DNA of 64,000 nt from Oscillatoriophycideae cyanobacterium NC_groundwater_1537_Pr4_S-0.65um_50_18. Its GTDB lineage: Bacteria > Cyanobacteriota > Cyanobacteriia > Elainellales > Elainellaceae. A program made the position numbers and the translations under genes. This document shows positions 33,719-43,289 of the stretch, piece by piece. The notes below the pieces were generated by a model that did no database searches, was not told the origin of the DNA, and was given only the letters and a program-made list of their open reading frames with translations. Each line of letters opens with the position of its first letter. Position 1 is the first letter of the stretch. Location of the stretch: positions 1 to 64,000 of the forward strand of contig JACQYI010000084.1 of assembly GCA_016208305.1 (NCBI GenBank), given 5' to 3'.

Positions 33719-34075
33719 ATGAGATTTTTAGTCGTTGATGATAGTGCAGTCGATCGCCACTTTCTAACCTCTTTGCTGCAAGAAATGGGTCACCAAGTAG
33801 AAGCTTCTGACAGCACAGCAGGAATTCTAGAAAAGATAGCGAACGGGCACTATTCATCTGTGTTCTTAGATATTGTCATGCCTGAAAAAGATGGCTATAA
33901 GCTTTTACGAGAGTTGCGATTAAATGAGCAAACTACAAATCAGCATGTTATCTTCTGCTCTACCAAAGCGACAAATGTCGAAGTCAATTATGGTTTGAAG
34001 CGAGCTGGAGCGAATGACTATCTAGCCAAACCAGTTACACGGATTCGTTTGGAGCAAATCTTGCAAAAGATTTGA
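33719..34075 (+). CDS. CheY-like single receiver (PixH/PilH type)
   Basis: A 118-residue REC domain with acidic D7/D8, phosphoacceptor D51 (FLDIVMPEKDG) and Lys in the AKPV segment. AAGGGA lies seven bases before the ATG. It follows the PatA-like gene by 24 bp. In the tax/pix/pil operons this gene supplies the phosphate sink or motor signal beside the PatA protein. Confidence 0.93.
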   Translation: MRFLVVDDSAVDRHFLTSLLQEMGHQVEASDSTAGILEKIANGHYSSVFLDIVMPEKDGYKLLRELRLNEQTTNQHVIFCSTKATNVEVNYGLKRAGANDYLAKPVTRIRLEQILQKI

Positions 34076-34119
34076 GACTCAGGAGTAGGCGGTTCTTATC
34101 CCTTTAGCTTTTTGAACTT

Positions 34120-34584
34120 ATGGGAAATATGGAAGATAATTTCTCATCTACCTTACTGGATTTGCAAAGTCATTACCTTTTGACTCATGTTGGCAACCAA
34201 ACGATCGCTTTCCCATCTCAGTGGGTGGCTGAGATCGTTTTGGCAGAACGCTCTCGGATTTTGGCTCTGCCTTTCTATAGTCCTTTACTGCTAGGTGTTT
34301 TTCATCATCAAGGATTGATTCTACCTATTATTACAGGTCGCATTTTGTTACCTGAAGAACGCAATCAAGATATCTCTTTGGCTATGCCAAAGGAAACTCT
34401 TTCGGTCATTCGTTTGGGACAATCTGCCGAGCATCTAGCAGGCATTGGCATTGTTGTGGATCGAGTCATCGATCGAGTGGTTGACCGTGATCGAGGGGTT
34501 GACAGCACTCAGCCTAAGGAATTGCAGCAGACCATTCACTTTCAGCTTGCCGATATCCCCAACCCTATCTGGCAGCCGCTTTAG
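34120..34584 (+). CDS. CheW-like coupling protein (PixI/PilI type)
   Basis: A 154-residue CheW domain, seen from YLLTHVGNQTIAFPSQWVAEIVLAERS, the hydrophobic core ILALPFYSPLLLGVFHHQGLILPIITG, and the conserved domain end. It links the CheA hybrid to the MCPs at the cell pole or membrane. It is 44 bp after the CheY gene and 128 bp before the first MCP, the largest gap in the operon. The start at 34120 has no clear ribosome motif; a second in-frame ATG lies at 34129. Confidence 0.9.
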   Translation: MGNMEDNFSSTLLDLQSHYLLTHVGNQTIAFPSQWVAEIVLAERSRILALPFYSPLLLGVFHHQGLILPIITGRILLPEERNQDISLAMPKETLSVIRLGQSAEHLAGIGIVVDRVIDRVVDRDRGVDSTQPKELQQTIHFQLADIPNPIWQPL

Positions 34585-34712
34585 CAGCTTCGATCGCATT
34601 TTGCGACAGAGCACCTTTCCTTTAACTCCAGTTTGAATCCAGACAGACTTTGCAGATTGCAATGCGTTAGTTATGCCATGAAATTATTGCTGTAATAAGG
34701 TCAAAAAGCGCC

Positions 34713-37640
34713 ATGCCAGAACTGAGTAATTCCCTAACCGATCATTTGCCCATAATCGTAGTTAATCCCGACTTGAATACCCCCGACCTTAACACCCCTG
34801 CCAGCTCTCCTAAACTGGCCAGAATTTGGGGGCTGAGCTTACGCTTCAAAGCTACTCTTTTAGCGGCAGCAATCGGTACTTTACCTCTGCTGACCGTTGG
34901 AACAGCAGGATATCTTGCTTTTAGTCACCTAGATCGCGTCAAAACGGAGGAATCCGAGCAGCGCCTGGCTACCGAGATTCAGATTCAGCTAAATCAGTTG
35001 ATGGCCGAGCGAGCCAGTGATGTACAGATTATTGCTGACTTAGATATCTTCGCTGATTTTGATTTACGGAAGGCGACACCCCTTGAGCAGAAAAATGATG
35101 TCCTCGATCGCTTTGTCAAAAGCTATCCCATTTATGACAGCATTGCGGCTTTTGACCTAGAGGGGAATCCGATCGCTCAGTCTAAAGGAAAACTGTTAGA
35201 AAACCATCGCGATCGCCCTTATATTCAAGACGCTCTCCGTACTCAAGAACCTGTGCTCAGCCAGCCCATGAACTCGGTTAGCTCTGGTACCTTTAGCGTT
35301 TATGCTGCCGCTCCAATTAAAGATAGACTCACCGGAAAAGTGACAGGTACTGTGCGTCTTCGGATACCTGTTGCTCATTTGACGAAACTTTCTACGCTGC
35401 TAGAAGGTAAACGCGGCAGCGACTATTACTTGCTGAATAGTGAAGGCAAAGTCTTTTATAGTTCTGTAGAGCAGTTTCCCACAGCCCCTTCTGATGGTTC
35501 TCCCCAAGCAGGGAACAGTGCACAATCGAAGACAATCGAAACTATTTTCCCGGCCATCAGCTCGTTGAGAAGGAATCGGCAGATTGGCAGTTTGGTGACG
35601 ATGAATCAATTATCGAAGGTCAAGCAGCTTGTTAGCTACATTCCACCCAAAAAAGCAACGGGCTTGGCTGAGCTGAATTGGAAAGCGCCAGCGTTGAACT
35701 GGAGTATTGTCTTAGCAACTCGCACTTCTGTTGCCTTTGAGGCGCAAAGAAACCAGCTCATGATTCTCCTATTTGGAGCAGGGGGGAGTGTCATTCTCAT
35801 ATCGATTGCTGCAATTTATCTGGCTAAGCGAGCGATTCGCCCAATCCTCAATTCTGCTACAGCAGTCGAAAAAATTGGTCAAGGTGAGTTGACAACTCGC
35901 GTACAGATACAGGGAAGCGATGAAGTCGCAACGTTGGGCTTAAATATTAACCGGATGGCCGATCAGATTCAAGGTTTGCTGGCAACCTTAAAACAAAACG
36001 CTGACCAGATTCAGCATCAAAATCATGTCTTGGCTCAGCTAGCTCAAGGTGAAGCCGTCATTCAAGGCAATGCCAGTGCAGCAGCCCTGAGCTTTGCGGA
36101 AGCGATCGCCCAGACCCTCAAAGTCGAGCAAGCGGGAATCTGGCTCTACAACAGCGATCGAACGGCTTTGAGCTGTCTGGGTCAGTATCGTCTGCATGAG
36201 CAAACTCAAGGGGATGTTCTGCAAGCTGAAGATTTGCCGCAATATTTCCAAGCCCTGCAAGCTGACGCAATTTGGATGGCAGATATAGCGTCAGGAGATG
36301 CGGCAATGCAAGAATTGCTGGCAGCAAAGCAAGTGCCGCTCGATACGCAATCCACAGTGAGCCTGCCGATTCAACTGGGTTCTCGAACAATTGGTATTAT
36401 CCGCTGTGATCAGGTGCAATCACCCCGCATCTGGCAAGCTGACGAACAAATCTTTTTAGTCTCGATCGCCAATCTCCTTTCTATTGTTCTAGAAAGCGAT
36501 TATTTGCAGCAGGAAGTCAATCATATGCTGGACGTAGTTTCTGATGCGGAAGAGGGAAACCTGGCCGCTCAAGCTCACGTCAGCGATCGGACGATCGGGC
36601 TAGTTGCTGATACCTTTAACCGTTTGATTGAACGATTTGCTCAGATCCTCAACCAGGTCTTAGATGCCGCCCGTCAGGTATCGGCAGGGGCGACTCGGCA
36701 AAAGCAGCTGGTGGAAACAGTCACGGTTAATGCTCGTCAACAGGCTGAAGCGATCGCACAAGTCCTACAATTGACAGAACAAGTTGAGCAGACCGCTCAA
36801 GACTCTGCTCAAAATGTAAAAGCCTCCAGTGAATCTTTACGGGTAACCTGTACAACGGTGGCTGAAGGCCAAGCCGCTATTGATACGCTAACGCAAGAAA
36901 TTACAACTCTCCAAGAAGGCTCTGACCGGATTATGCAGCGAATGAAAACGCTGGGAGAGTTTGTAGGACTGGCTGACCAATTTGTTCAGGATCAAAGCCA
37001 AATTGCCTTTGTGACGCAAACGCTGGCGCTCAATGCTTCGTTGGTTGCAGCAAGGGCTTCTGAACAGAGAGACCCTCGCCAATTTGTTGTGGTAGCGCGT
37101 GAGTTTGGCTCTATTGCTGACCAGGTGAGTAAGCTAGCCCAACAGACCAATGATGGACTGACCACCATTGAACAGCGCAGTGCCCAAATTCATAAAGTGG
37201 TTGCGGCAGTTGATTCTGATGTGCAGGGGCTAGGCGAACTCGTGCGGCGATTCAACCAAGGGGTTGAGCAGTCGAATCAAGTGTTCAACCAAGTGCAGTC
37301 GGTGATGGCAACAGCAGTACAAGTTGGAGATACCGTCACTACCTCCAATCAAGAAATTGTGAATGCAACTCAATCTACGGCTGAAGCAATCCGCCATATT
37401 GCTGAATTGGCAGCCAAAAATACCAATCTGACACAGCAAGCGCAAATTCAATTTGAACAGATGGATGTCTTGTCAAGTCAACTGTTGCAGAGCATTCAGT
37501 TTTTCAAACTCCCAGCTTCTCCTCAACAACAGGGTAACGGAACAACCGCCGATCGCGAACACTCTTCAGAACCCTCAGAACTGACTCTGACCGTTTCAGC
37601 AGCTGACATGGCTGTCAATCCTGCGCTTCAGCTCAATTAA
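34713..37640 (+). CDS. Methyl-accepting chemotaxis protein with dCache-like, HAMP, GAF and MCP domains
   Basis: A 975-residue receptor. TM1 is near residues 48-70 (LLAAAIGTLPLLTVGTAGYLAF). A periplasmic dCache-like sensor (70-340, with DRPYIQDALRTQEP) follows, then TM2 (about 350-372), HAMP (372-425) and a GAF domain (about 440-590). Next comes a second HAMP-like unit (LDVVSDAEEGNLAAQAHVSD, then GLVADTFNRLIERF) and the long helical signalling domain. Its hairpin tip is unusual: LALNASLVAARASEQ and VVVAREFGSIADQV replace the classical LNAAIEAARAGE and VAxEVRxLAxRS. The tip Glu corresponding to Tsr E385 is Val, although the Arg and Glu that follow are kept. The operon places it with CheW and CheA; it probably senses light, redox or a ligand for type IV pilus motility. 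Confidence 0.92.
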   Translation: MPELSNSLTDHLPIIVVNPDLNTPDLNTPASSPKLARIWGLSLRFKATLLAAAIGTLPLLTVGTAGYLAFSHLDRVKTEESEQRLATEIQIQLNQLMAERASDVQIIADLDIFADFDLRKATPLEQKNDVLDRFVKSYPIYDSIAAFDLEGNPIAQSKGKLLENHRDRPYIQDALRTQEPVLSQPMNSVSSGTFSVYAAAPIKDRLTGKVTGTVRLRIPVAHLTKLSTLLEGKRGSDYYLLNSEGKVFYSSVEQFPTAPSDGSPQAGNSAQSKTIETIFPAISSLRRNRQIGSLVTMNQLSKVKQLVSYIPPKKATGLAELNWKAPALNWSIVLATRTSVAFEAQRNQLMILLFGAGGSVILISIAAIYLAKRAIRPILNSATAVEKIGQGELTTRVQIQGSDEVATLGLNINRMADQIQGLLATLKQNADQIQHQNHVLAQLAQGEAVIQGNASAAALSFAEAIAQTLKVEQAGIWLYNSDRTALSCLGQYRLHEQTQGDVLQAEDLPQYFQALQADAIWMADIASGDAAMQELLAAKQVPLDTQSTVSLPIQLGSRTIGIIRCDQVQSPRIWQADEQIFLVSIANLLSIVLESDYLQQEVNHMLDVVSDAEEGNLAAQAHVSDRTIGLVADTFNRLIERFAQILNQVLDAARQVSAGATRQKQLVETVTVNARQQAEAIAQVLQLTEQVEQTAQDSAQNVKASSESLRVTCTTVAEGQAAIDTLTQEITTLQEGSDRIMQRMKTLGEFVGLADQFVQDQSQIAFVTQTLALNASLVAARASEQRDPRQFVVVAREFGSIADQVSKLAQQTNDGLTTIEQRSAQIHKVVAAVDSDVQGLGELVRRFNQGVEQSNQVFNQVQSVMATAVQVGDTVTTSNQEIVNATQSTAEAIRHIAELAAKNTNLTQQAQIQFEQMDVLSSQLLQSIQFFKLPASPQQQGNGTTADREHSSEPSELTLTVSAADMAVNPALQLN

Positions 37641-37664
37641 GGCTTAAACTCATCCATACGATTT

Positions 37665-40172
37665 ATGACCTCTCTCCATACCGAACCTACTGCGATTTTG
37701 CAACCCTCAACCCCTCAGACTGGATCACCCCAGGCCGCTTTAGCTCATGCGCATCTGCCGCCTGTGGCCAACTCGCCGCAGCGATTTCAACAAAAGATTA
37801 GCTTGCGTGCCTTGGTCATGGGATTGTTTATGATTCCTCTGATGACCGCAGTTGGATTCACAACTTGGTTCTCGATTCGCAATAGTCAAGAGTCTGTAAA
37901 CAATTTATCCCAACAGTTGCAAACAGAGGTTGGTAACCGTGTTTCAGCCCACCTAGACTACTATTTGAATGTTCCCAAGCAGATCAATCAAATTAATGTG
38001 GACGCAGAAGAACTCGGCTTGCTAAACCTACAGGACTTCAACGCAGCAGGTAAATACTTTTGGCGACAAATGCAGGTTCTCGATATTGGCTATATCAGCT
38101 ATGCCAATCGGCAGGGAGAGTTTATTGGTGTAGAACGGCTGGATGATGGAAAACTGCTAATTAATGAAGTGTCTCAGGCGGCAACTCAAGGACAACTTTA
38201 TGTTTACCAGACGAATGATCGGGGCGATCGCAACAAACGCTTAGAGAAGAAAACCTATGATCCTAGAACTGAAGCCTGGTACTCAGATGCAGTACGGGCA
38301 AATCAGCCAGTCTGGAGCAAAGTGTATCAATGGGATGACAAGCCAGAGGTCTTATCAGTTTCATCGAGCTACCCTGTCTACGATGATGATAAGAAGCTAA
38401 TAGGTGTAATCGGTATTGATCTGATTCTTTCACAAATTAGTCAGTTTCTAAATCAGCTTCAAATTGGTGCCTCCTCGCGGGTGTTTATCGCTGAGCGGAA
38501 TGGTCTCCTAGTTGGGAATTCGGGGACTGCTCGTGCTTATACCGTCAACGAGGGTAAGCCCCAGCGTGTGAATATTGCCGATAGCTCTGATGCGCTGATT
38601 AAGGCAACGGGTCAACATGTGCAAAAGGATCTGGGTGGATTCGACAATATCCAAGCTACTCAGCTATCCACCTTTAACTTTGAGGGTCAGAAAAGATTCG
38701 TTCATATTCTGCCTTGGCAGGATGATGTAGGACTTGATTGGCGCATTGTTGTGGTAACTTCTGAGTCTGATTTTATGGCTCAAACCAATGCCAACACGCG
38801 CAACACGATCATGTTTAGTGGAGTTGCTCTATTGGTCGCAGTTGTGCTGGGTTTGTTGGCCTCGCGCTGGATTACCCATCCCGTCATTCGCTTGAGTCAA
38901 GCGTCTCAGGCGATCGCTCAAGGCGATTTAGATCAAACGGTAGAGACGGGCGGCATCGGGGAACTGGGTGTGTTAGCGCAGTCTTTTAACCAGATGGTGC
39001 AGCAATTACGTTCATCCTTTATTGAGTTAGAAGCGACCAATCGATCTCTAGAAGAGCGAGTGGCTGAACGGACGGCCACCCTGCAATCGGAAAGTCAGGC
39101 TTTGAGTCAAGAGGTCGATCACTTGCTGCAAGTTGTGTCAGCCGTTGAGGAAGGTGACTTAACGGCTGAAGCAGAAGTTAGCCCTAGAGTTACGGGACTT
39201 GTTGCGGATACGCTGAATCGGCTGATTGAGAGACTCAGCCAAATTATGACCGTCGTATTGAGTACAGCCGAACAGGTCACGCTAGGGGCTGAGCACTTAG
39301 AACAGCTATCCTTAACCGTTGCTTATGATGCTCAACAACAGACTCAAGCGGTTGTTCAAGTTCAGGGGCTGATGGAGAATGTCAACTTGCTTTCTGAGGA
39401 TGCTGTGATTCAGGCGGTTGCCACCAGTGAAGCGGTCGAGCTGACGCGATCGGCGATCGACCAAGGGCAGCAAGAAATCTCAGCCATGACCCAAGGCATT
39501 TACCTGCTCCAACAAGATACGCAGCAAATCGTCAAACGGACTCAAACCCTCAGCAACTATGTAGAACTTGCAGCTCAATTCACCAAAGATCAAAAACAGA
39601 TTGCTGCAATGACAAGAATCTTGGCGGTGAATGCCTCGATGCTGGCAAACCGGGCTTCTGCTCAGCAAGATCCAGAGCAAATGGCTGTGATAGCACGCGA
39701 GTTTGAAACGATCGCGGCTCAAGTCAACCAATTGGCTAGCCAAACCAACCAGAGTTTGGCGCTGCTGCAACAGCGAACCGATCAAATGCAAACGGTAGTA
39801 TCTGGACTCAATCACGATATTCAGGGAATTAGCCAGCAGGTGAGTTATTTCACGACAGGGGTTGAGCATTCTCAGCAGGCATTTAACACCATTCAGTCTG
39901 TGAGTGAGCGTGTGGCAAACATGGGTGCGCGTGTGACGCAATCGAGCCAGGTGATTGTAAATGCGTCACAGACGACGCTACAGTCTGTCCGGCAGATTTC
40001 CACGATCGCAGTTGAGGCATCTGAGCGAGCCAACATTACCCAAGAGCAGGCACAACACATGGAGCAAATTGCCCGTACCCTACTGCAAAAAGTTGCTTTC
40101 TTCCGACTGCAATCTGAAGCTGAGCAGTCCTTAACCCCGTCGCCTGCAATGGCTCCCACCGTGATGTCTTAA
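37665..40172 (+). CDS. Second methyl-accepting chemotaxis protein (dCache, HAMP, MCP)
   Basis: An 835-residue receptor, 24 bp after the first. TM1 is at about 48-68, then a dCache sensor with the TYDPRTEAWYSDAVRANQPVW signature, then TM2 (about 378-400), HAMP and a coiled coil (LEERVAERTATLQSESQALS). The second HAMP-like unit (VVSAVEEGDLTAEAEVSP, GLVADTLNRLIERL) is shared with the first MCP. The signalling tip is further diverged than in MCP1: LAVNASMLANRASAQ, then VIAREFETIAAQV. Both acidic tip residues corresponding to Tsr E385 and E391 are lost (Leu, Ala). It may be a modifier in mixed arrays rather than an autonomous activator, which is inference. Confidence 0.9.
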   Translation: MTSLHTEPTAILQPSTPQTGSPQAALAHAHLPPVANSPQRFQQKISLRALVMGLFMIPLMTAVGFTTWFSIRNSQESVNNLSQQLQTEVGNRVSAHLDYYLNVPKQINQINVDAEELGLLNLQDFNAAGKYFWRQMQVLDIGYISYANRQGEFIGVERLDDGKLLINEVSQAATQGQLYVYQTNDRGDRNKRLEKKTYDPRTEAWYSDAVRANQPVWSKVYQWDDKPEVLSVSSSYPVYDDDKKLIGVIGIDLILSQISQFLNQLQIGASSRVFIAERNGLLVGNSGTARAYTVNEGKPQRVNIADSSDALIKATGQHVQKDLGGFDNIQATQLSTFNFEGQKRFVHILPWQDDVGLDWRIVVVTSESDFMAQTNANTRNTIMFSGVALLVAVVLGLLASRWITHPVIRLSQASQAIAQGDLDQTVETGGIGELGVLAQSFNQMVQQLRSSFIELEATNRSLEERVAERTATLQSESQALSQEVDHLLQVVSAVEEGDLTAEAEVSPRVTGLVADTLNRLIERLSQIMTVVLSTAEQVTLGAEHLEQLSLTVAYDAQQQTQAVVQVQGLMENVNLLSEDAVIQAVATSEAVELTRSAIDQGQQEISAMTQGIYLLQQDTQQIVKRTQTLSNYVELAAQFTKDQKQIAAMTRILAVNASMLANRASAQQDPEQMAVIAREFETIAAQVNQLASQTNQSLALLQQRTDQMQTVVSGLNHDIQGISQQVSYFTTGVEHSQQAFNTIQSVSERVANMGARVTQSSQVIVNASQTTLQSVRQISTIAVEASERANITQEQAQHMEQIARTLLQKVAFFRLQSEAEQSLTPSPAMAPTVMS

Positions 40173-40194
40173 ATCTGAATCTCCTGTTGAAATT

Positions 40195-43100
40195 ATGTCG
40201 ATTCCAGAAATTGATTTTTCCCAAGCGATCGATGCAGATGCTCAACTCCAACAAGAGCTTAGCAGCATGTTCGCTGTTGATACACAAAGCTATTTGCAAC
40301 GTTATAGTCAAATTGCCGAAAATCTTCAGGTGTCGGCTTGGCGAGCCGATATTCAAGAACTTTATCGGTGTGTTCACACAATTAAAGGTGGAGCCGTAAC
40401 CGTTGGAGCTGAGGCCGCTCTGCAAGTTGCCTCAGCCTTAGAAGATGTGCTGTCTGATCTGCGTTATTTAGAACCTGCTCCTCAGTTCGCCGACACCCAT
40501 TTAAGTCGGTTGCTGCTGGAGTGTGGAGAGTTGCTGACAGTGGCTCTAGACTTTCAATCTCTCCAAGATATTGCCCCCCTCCTGAGCCGCATTCAAAAGC
40601 TGCATCAAGAAATTCGAGAACATTACCTACCGCAGTGGAATCAGGCTAAACACCTCCAGCAAGAGTTTGCTGAACAAGGCTTTGATCTGATTGTCTTGGA
40701 GTTAGAAATCGCGCTTGAGCAATTGCCCGATCAAGGGCAGGTTTCCGAACCCATACTCAAAATCGCCCAAAATACCCTAGAGCAGCTTCAGCAAATTGGG
40801 CAGGAGCTACAGTTTGATGCCACCTGGACAAATCTGCTGCATCAAGCCCAAGAACTGTTTGTTCATCCTATTAATGCGATTTGGCGATCGCAATGGCTGC
40901 GCTTATTTCAGGTTCTTAAAGCCTATGCTAAACAGGGAAATGAGCCGATCGCGTTTGAGTTTGAAAGTTTTGACGGTTTTGAGCTAGAGGCTGTTCATCT
41001 AGAAGCGATTTCCTCAGAAGCGATTTCTTTGGATACTCCCCATCTGGAGGCTGTTCCTTTAGATTCTGTTCCTTTAGAGGCTGCTCATCTGGAGGTTACT
41101 CATCTAGATTATCCTCTACTAGACCCGCAATTAGAGCAGCAAATTCATGCTGAAGCCTTCTTTGATGCACTTAGTGAAGCAGAGGAAAAATCAGTCCCTG
41201 GAATTGCAGACTGGTTAGATACCCTCGCGCCCCTCGAAGAATTATCGTTCTTTGATCTGGCAGCGCCTGTAGATTCGGCAGCACCTGTGGATCTGGCAGC
41301 ACCTGTGGATCTGGCAGCGCCCGTGGATCTGTCTATGCCTGTAACTCTGGCCGTACCCTCAGAGCTGACGACACCTGACTCAACCAACCCGCCCTTTCTT
41401 AGTTCGAGCAAACCTAACTCAGCTAAGCCAGCGAGTGAAACGCTAGAGCGGGTGCAGATTCCTGTAGCGCTAGAAAAGCTGGATCAATCTGCTCAATCGT
41501 TGGTGGAAACGCTACTTTCGCTACAAACTGCCCAAGGCTATTATCAAACCTTACAAGGTCAAATTACCCAACTCGTTGGCTTGGCTCAAGAAGGTGCCCA
41601 ATACATTACCCATCTGCGGCAAATTCAGGATGATTATGCGCTGCTCGATCAAATGAGAGATCCGACGCAGGTTCAAGGGCCTACGCCTGAGCGCTATCGT
41701 CAGGGCTACTCCATTATTAACCGCTTGCTAGAAACTAGCCTGCGTTTGTCTGAGATTGGAGCAGAATCAGGTAAAACGTCTCAGCAAGTCGCCGCATCTT
41801 TTCAGCAAATCGATCGCAATGCCGCCAAGCTACGGACGACGATCGAAGAAAGCCGATTGGTGTCATTCCAAAACTTGAGTTTTCGAGCCAAAGCGATTTT
41901 GCGAGAGCTAACGACGCGCTATGGGAAACCGGCTCAACTCTTGGTAGAAGGGGAGCATATAGAACTAGATGTGAGTATCGCCAGAGCTTTAGAGCCAGCC
42001 CTCCTTCACTTAATTCGGAATGCCTATGATCACGGGTTGGAATCCCCAGCCGATCGCGTTGCCCAAGGTAAACCTGCTCAGGGAACGCTCACGCTATCGC
42101 TGCGAAGACGGGGAAATTCCTTCCAGCTGCAAATTCGAGATGATGGTTATGGAATTGATGCCACAACAGTACAAGCGAGAGCGCAAGCCTTGGGGCTGCC
42201 CCTAACGCAAACCCAAACCGCTGCTGATTTACTAGCCGTCATTTGTCAACCTGGTTTTAGCTCTCAAACACAAGTCAGTGAAATCTCAGGGCGCGGCATT
42301 GGCATGGATGTTGTGGCGGCACAGGTGACTCATCTCAAGGGACAATTAGAGATTCAAACTGCCCTGGGTACGGGAACCACTTTTCAACTCAAGTTTCCAG
42401 TGCCGCGCTTGTTAGTTCCTTGCGTCTTACTGCAATCTGGCAACCAAGTTTTTGCTATTCCCAATGATGACATTAAAACCATCAGCCTGTTTAGCAGCTT
42501 GGAGCCGAGCCAGAATGCCGATCAGACCCGATGGCAGGTAGAGGGCGAAACGGAATCTACGCCAATTTTGGATACGCTGCAATATTGGCAGCCTCAGTCT
42601 CAGAACCGGGCGATCGCCAATACTGCCGTTTGCCTCTATATTTCGACAACCACCCAGGCCACGACAGCCTCTCCGCAAGGGCTATGGTTACTGGCTGACG
42701 AACTCTTAGAACAATCTGAGTTAATTATCAATCCTTTACCTACACCGCTGGTGGCTCCGCATGGCTTGATCGGAGTCAGCCTTCAGAAAGACGGCTGTTT
42801 GATTCCGGTGCTTGAGGCTCTCCCTGTGGTAGAGCATCTGTTGTCGCCGCCTTCTGTGCTGTCAAAGTCGGAAAATCTAGAAGCCATAACATCTCGTGAT
42901 ACTGCGCCAACGCTGCTCATTGTCGATGACGCAGCCTTAATGCGCCGCCGCCTAGAGGCCAGCCTCAATGCCCACGGCTATATTACCCATGCTTGTGTTG
43001 ATGGACAAGAAGCCTGGAATTGGTTGCAAACACATCCCCACCCTAACCTGATCATTACCGACATCGAAATGCCCAATATGGACGGTTTTACACTCATCGA

Positions 43101-43275
43101 TCGCTGTCGCAGTCAAGGCATTTCCGTTCCTATATTAGTGGTTTCTTCTCGTTTATCTGAGGAGTGGTCTGATGAAACGAGCCGATTAGGAGCCACAGAT
43201 TATTTGACAAAAGGCTTTTCAACGGTCGAGCTAATTAAGAAGGTGGATTCGTTGCTCAACTTATCAAAAGCATAG
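40195..43275 (+). CDS. CheA-REC hybrid histidine kinase (PixL/PilL type)
   Basis: A 1026-residue protein. The HPt domain has phosphoacceptor H61 in CVHTIKGGAV. Residues about 260-410 are a low-complexity linker with two coding repeats: degenerate LEA(V/I)xLE-type pentamers, then the PVDLAA hexamers encoded at 41258-41345. The dimerisation and ATPase domains follow (FRAKAILRELTTRYGKPAQ, HLIRNAYDHGLESP, DDGYGID, GRGIGMDVV), then a CheW-like domain and a C-terminal receiver with D956 (ITDIEMPNMDG). It phosphorylates the CheY and PatA-type regulators of this operon. It ends 14 bp from the convergent end of the kinase gene of the kai operon. Confidence 0.95.
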   Translation: MSIPEIDFSQAIDADAQLQQELSSMFAVDTQSYLQRYSQIAENLQVSAWRADIQELYRCVHTIKGGAVTVGAEAALQVASALEDVLSDLRYLEPAPQFADTHLSRLLLECGELLTVALDFQSLQDIAPLLSRIQKLHQEIREHYLPQWNQAKHLQQEFAEQGFDLIVLELEIALEQLPDQGQVSEPILKIAQNTLEQLQQIGQELQFDATWTNLLHQAQELFVHPINAIWRSQWLRLFQVLKAYAKQGNEPIAFEFESFDGFELEAVHLEAISSEAISLDTPHLEAVPLDSVPLEAAHLEVTHLDYPLLDPQLEQQIHAEAFFDALSEAEEKSVPGIADWLDTLAPLEELSFFDLAAPVDSAAPVDLAAPVDLAAPVDLSMPVTLAVPSELTTPDSTNPPFLSSSKPNSAKPASETLERVQIPVALEKLDQSAQSLVETLLSLQTAQGYYQTLQGQITQLVGLAQEGAQYITHLRQIQDDYALLDQMRDPTQVQGPTPERYRQGYSIINRLLETSLRLSEIGAESGKTSQQVAASFQQIDRNAAKLRTTIEESRLVSFQNLSFRAKAILRELTTRYGKPAQLLVEGEHIELDVSIARALEPALLHLIRNAYDHGLESPADRVAQGKPAQGTLTLSLRRRGNSFQLQIRDDGYGIDATTVQARAQALGLPLTQTQTAADLLAVICQPGFSSQTQVSEISGRGIGMDVVAAQVTHLKGQLEIQTALGTGTTFQLKFPVPRLLVPCVLLQSGNQVFAIPNDDIKTISLFSSLEPSQNADQTRWQVEGETESTPILDTLQYWQPQSQNRAIANTAVCLYISTTTQATTASPQGLWLLADELLEQSELIINPLPTPLVAPHGLIGVSLQKDGCLIPVLEALPVVEHLLSPPSVLSKSENLEAITSRDTAPTLLIVDDAALMRRRLEASLNAHGYITHACVDGQEAWNWLQTHPHPNLIITDIEMPNMDGFTLIDRCRSQGISVPILVVSSRLSEEWSDETSRLGATDYLTKGFSTVELIKKVDSLLNLSKA
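41258..41345 (+). repeat. 18-bp in-frame coding repeat in CheA linker (PVDLAA)
   Basis: The 18-mer CCTGTGGATCTGGCAGCA recurs about four times with small changes, giving APVDSA-APVDLA-APVDLA-APVDLS. It is a flexible linker whose length could change by slippage without a frameshift. Confidence 0.85.
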
Positions 43276-43289
43276 CTCTTTGCTTCTAG

